A stretch of 64,000 bases of DNA from Nocardia vinacea (GCF_035920345.1 NZ_CP109149.1:7192001-7256000); one strand, 5' to 3'. Numbered from the stretch's first letter, positions 53,311 through 63,291 are shown. Numbers and translations: made by a program. Notes: generated by a model from the sequence alone, not told the origin.

Positions 53311-53976
53311 GTGGGTAAACACAGCTTGCAGCGGGAATCGCGGCTACCGAATTCCGTCAAGGGTGCGCTCGTCATGGGCGCGGTCGCCGCATCTACTGGT
53401 GCGATGCCCGCGATCCCCGCGATGGCAGCCACCATCAATATTCCGGGAATCGGCGATTTCGACGTCCCGGTTCCGCAGGAATTCGACCAGCAGGCCCAGG
53501 ATCTGGGTCAGCAGCTCACCCAGGCACTCGCCTCGATGCCCGCCGCGCCCGCCCCGGAGGCCGTTGCCCCGCAGGCCGCGCCGTCGCTCCCCGGCTTGTT
53601 CGCCCCGGCCATGCCGCAGATGTTCCACAACACCGCCAGTGACATCGCGCTGGACGCCGCCAAGTCCAAGGTCGGCGCGCAGTACTCCTGGGGTGCCTCC
53701 GGACCGTTCAGCTTCGACTGCTCGGGTCTGGTCCAGTGGGCCTACAAGCAGGCCGGAGTCGAACTGCCGCGCACCAGCTTCGAACAGTCGCACGTCGGCG
53801 CTCCGGTCGCCTTCGAGGACCTGCAGCCCGGCGATATCGTGGTGACCAACGGTGGCGGCCACGTCGGCCTCTACGCGGGCGACGGCAAGCTGCTCAATGC
53901 GGTCCAGTCCGGTCAGCCGGTCTCCTACACCACCCTGCGCCCCGACATGGTTGTGACGGCACGCCGTATGGTCTAA
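53311..53976 (+). CDS. Secreted NlpC/P60 peptidoglycan endopeptidase
   Basis: Protein of 221 residues from GTG 53311. The N-terminal hydrophobic segment (about 18-40, ending AMAA) is a signal peptide. A Pro/Ala-rich spacer (about 75-105) precedes the NlpC/P60 domain (about 110-221): catalytic Cys in FSFDCSGLVQW, His in NGGGHVGLYAG and a polar third residue near the end. It cuts D-Glu-DAP type stem peptides in cell-wall remodelling, like the Rip proteins of mycobacteria. A GGAG lies 10 bases upstream. Regulation by the c-di-AMP riboswitch just before it is likely. Confidence 0.9.
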   Translation: MGKHSLQRESRLPNSVKGALVMGAVAASTGAMPAIPAMAATINIPGIGDFDVPVPQEFDQQAQDLGQQLTQALASMPAAPAPEAVAPQAAPSLPGLFAPAMPQMFHNTASDIALDAAKSKVGAQYSWGASGPFSFDCSGLVQWAYKQAGVELPRTSFEQSHVGAPVAFEDLQPGDIVVTNGGGHVGLYAGDGKLLNAVQSGQPVSYTTLRPDMVVTARRMV

Positions 53977-53978
53977 GG

Positions 53979-54386
53979 GTGGCACCCGCCCAACCGACCA
54001 CCAAGAACACCGCCCCGAACCAGGCCCGCGTGGACTCCTGGACGTGGGCGGTGCGTCTTTTCAAGACCAGGTCCGCGGCTGCGGAAGCCTGCCGCGGCGG
54101 ACACGTCCGGGTGAATGGTGTTGCGGCCAAACCGGCCCAACCGGTTCGCCCCGGTGACGAGGTCCGTGTCCGAGCCGGTGGCATCGAACGCATTGTCATC
54201 GTTGAGCGCGTTATCACCAAGCGTGTCGGCCCTCCGATCGCCGCACAGTGTTTGATCGACCGCAGCCCTCCGCCGCCGCCTCAGGAGATTCTGGTGGCCG
54301 CGCCGCGCCGCGACCGCGGCTCTGGTCGACCCACCAAGCGGGAACGTCGCGAGACGGACCGTCTACTCGGCCGCACCGATAACTGA
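53979..54386 (+). CDS. S4-domain RNA-binding protein
   Basis: Protein of 135 residues from GTG 53979, two bases after the NlpC/P60 stop. The S4 domain (about 15-75) reads VDSWTWAVRLFKTRSAA, GGHVRVNG and VRPGDEVRV, as in Hsp15-like heat-shock proteins and ribosomal proteins. The C-terminal 45 residues are Pro- and Arg-rich. It probably binds stalled or nascent ribosomal RNA. The close spacing suggests co-transcription with the endopeptidase, but a functional link is unclear. Confidence 0.85.
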   Translation: MAPAQPTTKNTAPNQARVDSWTWAVRLFKTRSAAAEACRGGHVRVNGVAAKPAQPVRPGDEVRVRAGGIERIVIVERVITKRVGPPIAAQCLIDRSPPPPPQEILVAAPRRDRGSGRPTKRERRETDRLLGRTDN

Positions 54387-54390
54387 GGCG

Positions 54391-55533
54391 CTAATTCACG
54401 CCGGATTTTGTGGTGCGGGTTGCGATTCGGCCGGCCGCTAGTGCGGCGGCGGCGATGGTGCACAGGGCGCCGAGCATCATCGCGGATGCTTCGCCGGGCA
54501 CCAGGACGTGTAGCTGCGAGCCGACGGTGACGGCAGCGACCGGGACGCCGACCTGGGCCGCCGCGAGGGTGCCGAAGGCGATCGGCTGTCCCGCGACACG
54601 GGTGCTCAGGTGCACCAGCACCGCGCCGATGCCGAGTGCGATACCGAGTCCGATCAGCCGTGGGTGGTCGCCGAATTCACGCAGGTTGAGTCGGGCGCCC
54701 AGCCAGACGAAGAATAGCGGGCCGAGGAAGCCGTCATTGATCGCGAAGAGTTGCCGGGCCACGCGCCGCGGCTCCCCGATTCCGGCGACCGCGAGTCCGG
54801 CGGCGAATCCGGCGAGCATGATCGACACCCGGGTCTGGGTTGCCAATGCGCACAAGGCGAACAGCACCGCGAGACTGACCCGCAGTTCCAGGGCGAATGC
54901 GCGCTTCTCGGACAGTCGATGCACTCGCCGCCGCCGACCCGACAGCTCCAGCTTGCGCAGCATCAGGAACAGCACAGTGGCGGCGGCCGCCACCGCGACG
55001 GCGCCGAGTGCCGCGCGGCCAGCATTCGACGGATCGATCACCAGCGGCAGCGCCACCACGCAGGCGGTATCGGCTATCGCGACCTGGGCGGTGAGGGCAA
55101 GTACCGGCTTTCCCCGCAGACCGAGCGAGTCGATGATCGGCAGCACCAGCGCCGCCGATGAGGACGCCATCAGCACCGCATAGATCGCACCGTGTCCGGT
55201 TCCGAACCCGCGGGCCAGCCCGAATCCGGCCGCGACGGAAAGCAATCCGACCAGGACGGCCCGGACCGCGCCCTTACCGAGTGCGGAGCGAACCGCCGGA
55301 TCACGCACCGGGACATGGGTGCCCGCGACGAACATGACGACCGCGAAACCCATATCGGCGAGAAAGGTGAAGATCGGGTCGGCGGGGTGCAGGAAGCCGA
55401 ATCCGGTGGTGCCGAAGACAATGCCCGCGGCCAGTTCACCCAGGATCACCGGGATGTGCCAGTTCTGCCGCAGTGCGAGCAGCGGTCCGCACAGTCCGAG
55501 CATGATGACCAAGGCGAGGGTTGCGAAGGTCAT
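54391..55533 (-). CDS. Cation/proton antiporter, CPA2 family
   Basis: Integral membrane protein of 380 residues with about 12 hydrophobic segments. NWHIPVILGELAAGIVFG near the N-terminus and IADTACVVALPLVID in the middle are typical of KefB/NapA-like antiporters. No regulatory TrkA-N domain is attached. It exchanges Na+ or K+ for H+. ATG 55533 overlaps the stop of a 34-codon frame, and the gene follows the FAAL gene on the same strand by 157 bases, so it may be the last gene of the PKS transcript. Its job there would be unclear. Confidence 0.87.
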   Translation of the reverse strand: MTFATLALVIMLGLCGPLLALRQNWHIPVILGELAAGIVFGTTGFGFLHPADPIFTFLADMGFAVVMFVAGTHVPVRDPAVRSALGKGAVRAVLVGLLSVAAGFGLARGFGTGHGAIYAVLMASSSAALVLPIIDSLGLRGKPVLALTAQVAIADTACVVALPLVIDPSNAGRAALGAVAVAAAATVLFLMLRKLELSGRRRRVHRLSEKRAFALELRVSLAVLFALCALATQTRVSIMLAGFAAGLAVAGIGEPRRVARQLFAINDGFLGPLFFVWLGARLNLREFGDHPRLIGLGIALGIGAVLVHLSTRVAGQPIAFGTLAAAQVGVPVAAVTVGSQLHVLVPGEASAMMLGALCTIAAAALAAGRIATRTTKSGVN

Positions 55534-55634
55534 TGCGGCATGGCGGCTATCTTCGCCGGGATGGCGATATTCTCATCGGCCCAGTGGACTTCCGGCTGAT
55601 CTTTCCATGTCACGGGGATGATTGCGGTCGCCAT
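55530..55634 (-). CDS. Possible 34-residue peptide between FAAL and antiporter
   Basis: Frame from ATG 55634 to TGA 55530, sharing ATGA with the antiporter start. It begins MATAIIPVTWKDQPEVHWAD. No ribosome site is visible, so this may be a leader for translational coupling or chance. The 4-base overlap, the same pattern used through the PKS operon, is the main argument for it. Confidence 0.35.
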   Translation of the reverse strand: MATAIIPVTWKDQPEVHWADENIAIPAKIAAMPQ

Positions 55635-55690
55635 TCGCCCATCATCGCGCCCGATGTCGGCGAGCTGCGGGAGGTCGGCAGGTGTTTCCG

Positions 55691-57370
55691 CTATGGCTGG
55701 GTAAGGTGGCCCGCGCGGTAGAGCGCTCGGCATTCGCCGCGGCGCAGTTTGCCACTCGAGGTCTTGGGGATCCGGCCCGGTTCGACCAGGACGACGGCCC
55801 CCGGTGTCACCTCGTGGGCGGCCGCGACGGCATTGCGGATGCGGCGGGCCAGTTCCGCTGATCCGGTGGCCGCCGTGTCGGCGAGTTCGGCGACGACCAC
55901 CAGATCCTCGCGGTGGCCGTCATCGTGGCCGAATGCGGTTACGTGGCCGACGCGCAGCTCGGGCGCGCAGTCCGAAACCGTGGATTCGATATCGGCCGGA
56001 TAGTGGTTGCGGCCGTCGATGACGATGAGGTCCTCGAGCCTGCCCGCGATATAGAGCTGGCCCTCGTGCCAGAAGCCGAGATCGCCGGTGCGCAGCCAGG
56101 ATTCGTCACTTCCGGACAGGGTGGCCCAGAACGTCGCCGCGGTGGCGATCGGATTGTTGTAGTAACCGGCGCAGACGTTGGGGCCACAGACCCAGATCTC
56201 GCCGACGGTGCCCGCCGCGACCTCGGTGTGCTCGTCGGGCTCCACCACCGCAACTCGCTGGCCCGCGGGTACGCCGCAGCCGACGAGTGGAACACCCTCC
56301 TGTGCGGTCTGTGCGCGGCCCTGTGCCAAGGCTGTTCGGTCGAATCGATGTGTGACGGGTTCGGTCGACTGATCGCATACGGTGACCGAGAGTGTGGCCT
56401 CGGCCAGGCCGAAACCCGGTGTGTGGGCGTGGTGTCGGAATCCGTAAGGGGCAAAGGTTTCGGTGAAGGCTCTCAGGGCCTCGGTGCGGATCGGTTCGGC
56501 TCCGTTGAGTAGTGCGTCGAGGTGGGACAGGTCCAGGCCCGCGCGTTCGTCGCGGGTGGTTGCCGAGACCGCGAGGGTCAGGCCGAAATTGGGGCTTCCG
56601 GTGGTGCCGGCACGGTAGTCGCTGAGGGCACGCAGCCAGCGGATGGGGCGTTTCACGAATTCGGCCGGCGCCATGGTCACGCCGTGCACGCCGGAGTAGA
56701 GCGGTAGTGAAAGGGCCAGGAGCAGGCCCATATCGTGGAAAAACGGGAGCCAGGAGACGATGGGTTCGGCGCGAACCGCGGGCACTGCGGTCCACAATTG
56801 GTCCAGTGCCGCAGCGAGATTCGCGTGGGTTACTTCGACACCGGCCGGGGTCTTGGTCGATCCGGACGTGTACTGGAGATAGGCCGTCTCTGTTCGATCG
56901 ATAATCGGGTCGGCTGCTGGGGTGGTTTCCGGTGCCGGTATCAGCACTCGGCCCAGGGCTGGACCGAAGATCTCGCTGGTAGTGGTGTCGGTCGCCGAGA
57001 TCAGGCTCAACGCGGGTCGAGCATCGGCGAGTACACCTTCGAGTCGGATGCGGTTTGTATTGCTTGTCGGCGGAAATAATGGCACCGCAATGCGATTGCT
57101 GTAGAGGCAGGCGAGAAAGGCTATGACGTAGTCGATTCCGTGGGCACACAGGATCGCCACGCGATCACCGGGATCGGTTGTTGCCCTGAGTCTTTCAGCC
57201 TGGGCGCCTGCCGCGTCGTGCAGTTGTTCGTAGGTCAGTGTGACCGGAGTGCAATCCTGTCCGCGATAACGCAATTCGGTGTACGCGTTGTCGTTGGGCT
57301 TGGTTCGTGCCCACTCGGCAACCCGGGCGGCCAGTGCATTGGTCCACCGCGTCGTGTTCGGAGAAGTCAC
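55691..57370 (-). CDS. Fatty-acyl-AMP ligase (FAAL, FadD32-like)
   Basis: Adenylating enzyme of 559 residues that activates a fatty acid as acyl-AMP and hands it to an ACP rather than CoA. AMP-binding loop YTSGSTKTPAGVEV near 165-178, HDMGLLLALSLPLYSG (typical of FAAL), PGFGLAEATLSV, LRTGDLGF and the C-terminal Lys in KTSSGKLRRGE. GTG 57370 overlaps the PKS stop (GTGA). With the free-standing ACP and the PKS in the same operon it should start the chain on an ACP. Chain length not predictable. Confidence 0.92.
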   Translation of the reverse strand: MTSPNTTRWTNALAARVAEWARTKPNDNAYTELRYRGQDCTPVTLTYEQLHDAAGAQAERLRATTDPGDRVAILCAHGIDYVIAFLACLYSNRIAVPLFPPTSNTNRIRLEGVLADARPALSLISATDTTTSEIFGPALGRVLIPAPETTPAADPIIDRTETAYLQYTSGSTKTPAGVEVTHANLAAALDQLWTAVPAVRAEPIVSWLPFFHDMGLLLALSLPLYSGVHGVTMAPAEFVKRPIRWLRALSDYRAGTTGSPNFGLTLAVSATTRDERAGLDLSHLDALLNGAEPIRTEALRAFTETFAPYGFRHHAHTPGFGLAEATLSVTVCDQSTEPVTHRFDRTALAQGRAQTAQEGVPLVGCGVPAGQRVAVVEPDEHTEVAAGTVGEIWVCGPNVCAGYYNNPIATAATFWATLSGSDESWLRTGDLGFWHEGQLYIAGRLEDLIVIDGRNHYPADIESTVSDCAPELRVGHVTAFGHDDGHREDLVVVAELADTAATGSAELARRIRNAVAAAHEVTPGAVVLVEPGRIPKTSSGKLRRGECRALYRAGHLTQP

Positions 57371-60300
57371 AGCACCCCATCGGATTTCGCGGCGACTCGG
57401 TCGGCCAGGACTGCGCCGAGTGCGGTGATGGTGGGGTGTTGGAACAGTTCGGCGGTCGAGATGCGGATATTCAGGCGGGTTTCGAGGTATCGGCGCATTT
57501 CTATGCCGAGCAGGGAGGTCAGGCCCAATTCGTTGAAATCGGCGTCCGGATCGACGTGGTCGGAGGTCAGGTCGAGGGTGGCGGCGAGAGCGGTGCGGAT
57601 GGTCGTGGTGAGTGGTTCGGTCGGATGCGGCGATATCGGGATCGGCGGCGCGGGGACTGTTGCCGCTTGGTCGGTGAGCAGGTTCCGCAGGCGGGTGGCG
57701 ACCGGGTCGGGATCAGTGGTCGGCGTGTAGTCCAAGGCGAGCAGGTAGGGCTCGTTGTAATACATGGTCTGGGCGATTAATTCGGTGCCGCGTGGAATAT
57801 CGAATGCGGAAATTCCCGCACGCCGCAGATGTACCGCATCACCCGCGCTCTCGGCGAGGCCCGAATCCCACACGCCCCAGCCGATGCTCAGTACCCGCCG
57901 ACCCGGGTGTCTGCGGGCGAGTGCGTCCATTGCGGCATTCGCGCTGGCGTAGGCGGCCTGTCCGGGTGCGCCCAGTGCACCGGTGGCCGAGGAGAACAGC
58001 AGCACGAAGTCGGTGGGATCGGTGGCGGTGAGTTCGATGAGGTTGTTCGCGGCGATCGGTTTCGGCGCGAACATGCGGGAGAGTTGGCGGGCGGTTACGG
58101 CTTCGAAGGTGGCGTCTTCGAGTGCGCCCGCTGCATGGACGACGCCCCGGATGGTGGAACCGCATTCGCGAACATCGTCGAGCGCGTTGGCGAGATCGCT
58201 GCGGTCGGCGGCGTCGCAGCGCACCACGACGATCCGGTCCTCGAGTCCGTCCAGGAGTGCGGGCACCGGTCTGGGTGCGCGGGTGAGCACCACGACATCG
58301 TGGGCACCGGCATCGAGCAGCCAGCGCACCGCGACCGAACCGAGCGCACCCAAGCCGCCGGTAACCACATAGGTGCCGTTGGGGTCGATCGGCGTTGGGG
58401 TGGTCGATCGGGGACGGGTGGGGATGAAACGGCGTGCCGTGATGGCGTCGGCGGAGATGCGGAGCTCATCGGGGAGTGTGTGGGTGGTGGCGATGAGTTC
58501 TTGCAGTCGGGACACTGCGGACGGTGATGCATCGGTCCAAACGAGCCGCACTTCGCGGCCCGATTCGAGTTGCATAGATCGCACCAAACCGGCTACCGCC
58601 ATCGGCGTGATCGTTTTGTCCGGTGCGCTGTGCTGTCGACTCCTAGCGGACGGTTGGCCATCGGTCGCAGTGGGTTCTGGGAGGACGATCGTAAAAGATG
58701 CTGTGGTGTCCTCGGATTGGACGCGTTGAAGCAGATCCAGCACGCGTCCGGTTGTGGCGGTGGCACTGATCGCGGACTCGGTGTCGTGGCCGGTGTGAAT
58801 CGCGCCGGATTCGGTGGGCCAGACCACGACGACTGCCGTGTTCCCGGTGCCGGTGCGACCGGCGAGTACGGCGGAGACGATCGGACCGGCGGCATCCGGT
58901 TCGCGGGCGACGCGTTCGGTGGGCAGGGTGCGGTCGAGTTCTCTGGCGAGCCGGATGGCGAGCTGGGACTCGCCGATAACCAAGGCGCGCTGCGGATTCG
59001 TGGTTCTGTTGCGCTGGCCGTTGCTCTCGGCGTGGCGAAGGTACGGGATCCATGTTTCACGGCGGAAAGGGCCGACCTGCGTTGTGGATTCGACCGTCGC
59101 GAAACGTATGCGGACACCCGACAGCGCGAGCACGGGGACGCCGTGCTGATCGGTGCCGATGATGTCACCGGTCAATCCGGTCATCGATCGATTGCGCACG
59201 AGCGCATGGGCTTCCAACAGAACCAGGTCCGGTTCGGCGGACAGCCAGGCGGATTCGATGCCGATCGGCAGCGGAATGGCATCGGCGGGCAGGTGGTCCC
59301 AACTCGCGGCGGCGAGCAGATGCAGGCAGCTGTCGAGCGTCGCCGAGCGCTGCAGCGGGGCGGAATCGAACGACCCCACCGCACAATCGGGTCCGGCCTC
59401 GATATCGCGCAGCGCGCGGAAGCCGGGACCGTAGTCGAGTTGCCGCACACGCAACGAGTCGTAGAAAACACCTGGCATGAGCACTCGCATCCGCCGACGC
59501 GCGGCCCGATTTGCATCGACCACCCGCATCCATGCAACGATATCCCCGGGTGTGGGGTCACCGGCCAACCGTGCCGAAGCCAGCGTCCCGGCGCCTGTGA
59601 CCTCCGCCTGCAACCTTCCAGCACCACCGGCTCGATAAGTGACAGCGGACAGCGCGGCAAGCCCGGTTCGCTCATTCACTACGAAATCGGCGATCGCCTG
59701 CCCCGCCCCAGCCAGGTCGATGAGCCTGAGCAGCCAGAAGACCGCGGGGACAGTCGGGACACCCTGCACCACATGATCGTGGAGATCGTCTGCGGGGAAT
59801 TCGGATTCAGCGATGAAGACGCTGGATGCGCTCGAATCGACGGCATCTCGGCTGCGACTGATGTTGAAACCGCTGGTTGTGTTCGCGTCCTGGGCATTTC
59901 GGCCGCGCGGAGCCTCGAACTGGGTGGCGGCGTTCAGGTCGTGCGTCTCTCGACCGCTGCGGACGACATCGACTCCGATCCCTGTGCCGAATTCGGAGAC
60001 CGAGGAGTCGTTGACAGTGTGGCCGTTGATAGCGGGATCGGCAGCACTGCGATGGGTGGTACCTGGTTCGGTTGCAGCGCCGTGGGTGGTGTCGGGTTCG
60101 GTGGCAGCGACGTGAATGGCGCCGGGATCGAGGGTGGTGATCAGGGGGAACCGGCGGTGGGACCATTGGCGTGCGGGCGGGGGTGCGTTGAAGGGGCCGT
60201 TTGCGGCCCAATTCAACGGGCGGCCTTCGAGGTAGAGCTTGGCGAGGCAGGTCAGGAAGGTTCCGGCCTCGTTGTCGCGGGTGGTCACCGTGTGGGTGGC

Positions 60301-63291
60301 GTCGGCGAATTCGGGGAACTCACGGATCGCGGGTGTCAGGACCGGATGGGGTGCGATTTCGAGCACCGTCGCGAATCCGTCGTCGGCGGCTTGTTGGAGT
60401 GCAGCGGCTAGTTCGACGGTTCTCGAGGCATTTTCGGCCCAGTAGTCGGCATCCATCGCGGCCGTGGTGATCGTTTCGCGTCGACGCGCCGTGGAGTACA
60501 CCGGGACACGCGGCATCTGCGCGGTGAGTCCGCCGAGCCTGTCGACGAATTCGGGGAGGAGCGCGCCTACCTGTGGACTGTGTGCGGCGAAGTCGACGGC
60601 GATCCGTTGCGCGAATATCTGCCTGCGTTTGGCCCGGCGGACGAGCGCATCGATGTAGCGCGGCGCACCGGAGATCACCACCGAACGCGGTCCATTGATC
60701 GCCGCGACCGCTACCGTGGCGTGCAGTGGCTCGACCAGCCGTGCCGCCTCATCCGCTGTCGCCTCCAGCACTGCCATCGCACCGTGCCCGTCGAGGCGCG
60801 CCAGAATCCGGCTGCGCTGCACCACGACTCGGGCCGCGTCGGAAAGCGACAATGCACCGCTCACCGCGGCCCCGGCCACCTCGCCGAGACTGTGCCCCAC
60901 CACCGCATCCGGTTCGATCCCCCACGCGGCGAGCAGTTCGGCGAGCGCCACCTGGAATGCGAAGATTGCCGGTTGCACGAGTTCCGTCGCACTGCTTCCG
61001 TTGTGCGCCGCACCGCTGAGCGTGAACCCGTTGCGCGGCGTCCATACTCGCCCGCCACCCGCCGCCGCAATCGCATCCGCGGCAGCGGTCACCGCCTGCG
61101 CGAATACCGGATAACGAGCCGCCAGACCTCGCCCCATCTTGGAATACTGCCCACCCTGCCCAGAAAACAGGAACAGCACACCACCCCGCCGCCGCACCGA
61201 ACCAGCGCCGATCACTCCACTCCCGGACTCCCCACCCGCCAACGCCCGCAACTGATCCACCGCATCGTCCAGATCCCGCGCAACCACTGCGGCCCGGGCA
61301 TTCTCAGGTATCAACCGCGCCGCAGCAGCCGCGAATTGCCGAAGAATTTCGCGATCGCCACCTTCCGCGCCCGAGTAGCTCGTCACAATCGCGTCGGTCG
61401 CTGCGCCCATGTCCGCGCATGAACCGCCACTAGCGCCCTCACCCGAAGTGCCGCTCGTTCGCTCGCGTGAATCACCACTAGAACCCTGGTGGGAACCACG
61501 ACTCGTGCCCTCGCGCCGAGGGTTACCGGTGTCGTCATGCGAGGCGCTGCTTGCGCCGCTACCCAAAGCGGTGCCCATGCGCTCGCGCGTGCCGCTGTTG
61601 GACATGCCGTGGGAATCGCCGCTCGTGCCCTCGCCCGCTTCGCTCGTGCCCTCGCGCGAAATGCGCCCGGTGCCCTCGCGCCGAAGGTTTCCGGTGTCAT
61701 CTCGCGAGGCGCTGCTTGCGCCGGTGTACGAAGGGGCACTGATGTTGTCGCGCGATGCGCAGCTGGTGTCGTTGCCCGAAGCGGTGCTCATGCCATCGTG
61801 CGACGGGCTGCTGGTGCTGCCGCGTGAGGCGCTGATCATGCCATCGCGCGTGCCGCTGTTGGGCATGCCGTGGGAATCGGCGCTCGTGCCGTCTGACGAC
61901 ATGCCGACATCCTCGAGCAGCCCGGCCCACCGCGACGCGTGCGACCGCAGCTCCGCAATGTCGCGACCGGTGACCGGAAGCAATACGGGCGGTTCGTAAC
62001 TCCGGTGCTGCGCGGCCTCGAGACCGCGCAGCACCACGTGCGCATTCGTCCCGCCGAATCCGAATGAGCTGACGCCGGCACGTCGCGCACCCACCGGTGT
62101 ATCGGTCCAGTCAACAGGCTCGGTCGGTACCCGCAGTCCGTGTTCGGTGAGCTTCAGCAGCGGGTTCTCGGTGTGGAAATTGATGGTCGGCGGGATTACA
62201 CCGTGTCGAATGGACAGCGCCGCCTTGACCATTCCGGTGATTCCGGCGGCCGCCTCCAGATGTCCGATATTGGATTTGAGGGAGCCGATCCAGGTTGGTT
62301 CGGCATTGCTTCCGACTACCGCGGCGAGCGCACCCACCTCCACCGCATCACCCAATGGCGTTCCGGTGCCGTGGCATTCGACGTACTCGACATCATGTGG
62401 ATCGAGTCCGGCCCGTACCCAGGCAGTACGAATAATCTCCTGCTGGGCCCGGCCGTTCGGCGCGTACAGGCCATTGGACCGCCCGTCCGAACCGACTGCC
62501 GTGCCGAGGATTTCCGCGTACACCCGATGCCCGTCGCGCAGCGCATCGGTGGTGCGCCGCAGCACCACCACGGTGCATCCGTCACCGCGGGCATATCCAT
62601 CGGCAGCGGCATCGAACGGTTTGCACCGCCCGTCGGGCGCGAGGAAACCTCCCTCGGCCAGGTACTCCGAGGTATGCGGCAGCAGCGTGAGATTCACCCC
62701 GCCGACGATCGCGAACGGCACCGCCTCATCGGCCAGCAGCCGCACCGCGAGATCCACCGCGGCCAGCGACGACGAGCAGGCGCTGTCCACCACCAGACTC
62801 GGTCCGTGCAGGTCGAGGACATAGGACAGCCGGTTGGCGATGATGCTGAGCGCCGATCCGGTGACCGCGTACGGCGCATCGTGCCCGTCGCGGCCCAACA
62901 CCGCGATGCCGTGATCGTAGGCGCACGCACCGAATACCACCGCCGCCCCGGAACCCCTGGTGCGATAGCCGATTCCGGCATCGTCGAGCGCCTCGACCGC
63001 GACCTCGAGTGCCAGCCGCTGCTGCGGATCCATCAGCGCGGCCTCGCGACCGGAGATCGCGAACCAGTCGTTGTCGAACGCGTCGACATCGGTGAGATAT
63101 CCGGCGTGGCGCGTGCCCGGTCGACCAGGCGGCGGTGCACCGGTGGCATCGCGGCCATCGCACAGCATCCGCCAGAACTCGGATACATTCGGCGCGCCGG
63201 GTACCCGGCAGCCGATGCCCACGATCGATACCGGCAAATTCGGCCGGACGGAGGCGGGCTGGCCCTTCCTCTTGGTGGTCAAGGTGCTCAT
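57367..63291 (-). CDS. Modular polyketide synthase KS-AT-DH-KR-ACP
   Basis: Single-module type I PKS of 1974 residues. KS 20-430: Cys172 in DSACSSSL, His307 in CHGTGTP, His344 in NIGHLEA. Repeat-rich insertion 464-640. AT about 705-1010: Ser801 in GHSLGE; FAAH at 901-904 in place of HAFH or YASH, so extender choice is unsure. Another low-complexity stretch 1053-1160. DH about 1165-1430 with His1173 (HVVQGVPTVP) and Asp1320. KR about 1435-1850 with TGGLGALG at 1644, Ser1768, Tyr1781, Asn1785. ACP Ser1926. No enoyl reductase and no thioesterase, so the product is likely an unsaturated chain-extended acyl unit released by another enzyme. Overlaps with ACP and FAAL genes show one operon. Confidence 0.94.
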   Translation of the reverse strand: MSTLTTKRKGQPASVRPNLPVSIVGIGCRVPGAPNVSEFWRMLCDGRDATGAPPPGRPGTRHAGYLTDVDAFDNDWFAISGREAALMDPQQRLALEVAVEALDDAGIGYRTRGSGAAVVFGACAYDHGIAVLGRDGHDAPYAVTGSALSIIANRLSYVLDLHGPSLVVDSACSSSLAAVDLAVRLLADEAVPFAIVGGVNLTLLPHTSEYLAEGGFLAPDGRCKPFDAAADGYARGDGCTVVVLRRTTDALRDGHRVYAEILGTAVGSDGRSNGLYAPNGRAQQEIIRTAWVRAGLDPHDVEYVECHGTGTPLGDAVEVGALAAVVGSNAEPTWIGSLKSNIGHLEAAAGITGMVKAALSIRHGVIPPTINFHTENPLLKLTEHGLRVPTEPVDWTDTPVGARRAGVSSFGFGGTNAHVVLRGLEAAQHRSYEPPVLLPVTGRDIAELRSHASRWAGLLEDVGMSSDGTSADSHGMPNSGTRDGMISASRGSTSSPSHDGMSTASGNDTSCASRDNISAPSYTGASSASRDDTGNLRREGTGRISREGTSEAGEGTSGDSHGMSNSGTRERMGTALGSGASSASHDDTGNPRREGTSRGSHQGSSGDSRERTSGTSGEGASGGSCADMGAATDAIVTSYSGAEGGDREILRQFAAAAARLIPENARAAVVARDLDDAVDQLRALAGGESGSGVIGAGSVRRRGGVLFLFSGQGGQYSKMGRGLAARYPVFAQAVTAAADAIAAAGGGRVWTPRNGFTLSGAAHNGSSATELVQPAIFAFQVALAELLAAWGIEPDAVVGHSLGEVAGAAVSGALSLSDAARVVVQRSRILARLDGHGAMAVLEATADEAARLVEPLHATVAVAAINGPRSVVISGAPRYIDALVRRAKRRQIFAQRIAVDFAAHSPQVGALLPEFVDRLGGLTAQMPRVPVYSTARRRETITTAAMDADYWAENASRTVELAAALQQAADDGFATVLEIAPHPVLTPAIREFPEFADATHTVTTRDNEAGTFLTCLAKLYLEGRPLNWAANGPFNAPPPARQWSHRRFPLITTLDPGAIHVAATEPDTTHGAATEPGTTHRSAADPAINGHTVNDSSVSEFGTGIGVDVVRSGRETHDLNAATQFEAPRGRNAQDANTTSGFNISRSRDAVDSSASSVFIAESEFPADDLHDHVVQGVPTVPAVFWLLRLIDLAGAGQAIADFVVNERTGLAALSAVTYRAGGAGRLQAEVTGAGTLASARLAGDPTPGDIVAWMRVVDANRAARRRMRVLMPGVFYDSLRVRQLDYGPGFRALRDIEAGPDCAVGSFDSAPLQRSATLDSCLHLLAAASWDHLPADAIPLPIGIESAWLSAEPDLVLLEAHALVRNRSMTGLTGDIIGTDQHGVPVLALSGVRIRFATVESTTQVGPFRRETWIPYLRHAESNGQRNRTTNPQRALVIGESQLAIRLARELDRTLPTERVAREPDAAGPIVSAVLAGRTGTGNTAVVVVWPTESGAIHTGHDTESAISATATTGRVLDLLQRVQSEDTTASFTIVLPEPTATDGQPSARSRQHSAPDKTITPMAVAGLVRSMQLESGREVRLVWTDASPSAVSRLQELIATTHTLPDELRISADAITARRFIPTRPRSTTPTPIDPNGTYVVTGGLGALGSVAVRWLLDAGAHDVVVLTRAPRPVPALLDGLEDRIVVVRCDAADRSDLANALDDVRECGSTIRGVVHAAGALEDATFEAVTARQLSRMFAPKPIAANNLIELTATDPTDFVLLFSSATGALGAPGQAAYASANAAMDALARRHPGRRVLSIGWGVWDSGLAESAGDAVHLRRAGISAFDIPRGTELIAQTMYYNEPYLLALDYTPTTDPDPVATRLRNLLTDQAATVPAPPIPISPHPTEPLTTTIRTALAATLDLTSDHVDPDADFNELGLTSLLGIEMRRYLETRLNIRISTAELFQHPTITALGAVLADRVAAKSDGVL
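61372..61902 (-). repeat. Repeat-rich insertion in the KS-AT linker of the PKS
   Basis: About 175 codons rich in Ser, Gly, Thr, Arg and Asp. At DNA level two direct repeats are clear: 61506-61557 with 61671-61722 (52 bp) and 61585-61629 with 61846-61890 (45 bp, 2 mismatches). Protein repeats include DSHGMPNSGTR / DSHGMSNSGTR. The reading frame is kept throughout. Confidence 0.88.

Noticed and set aside
61372..61902. CRISPR-like repetition
   Set aside because: Repeats are few, unequal in spacing and inside a continuous PKS reading frame; no cas genes.
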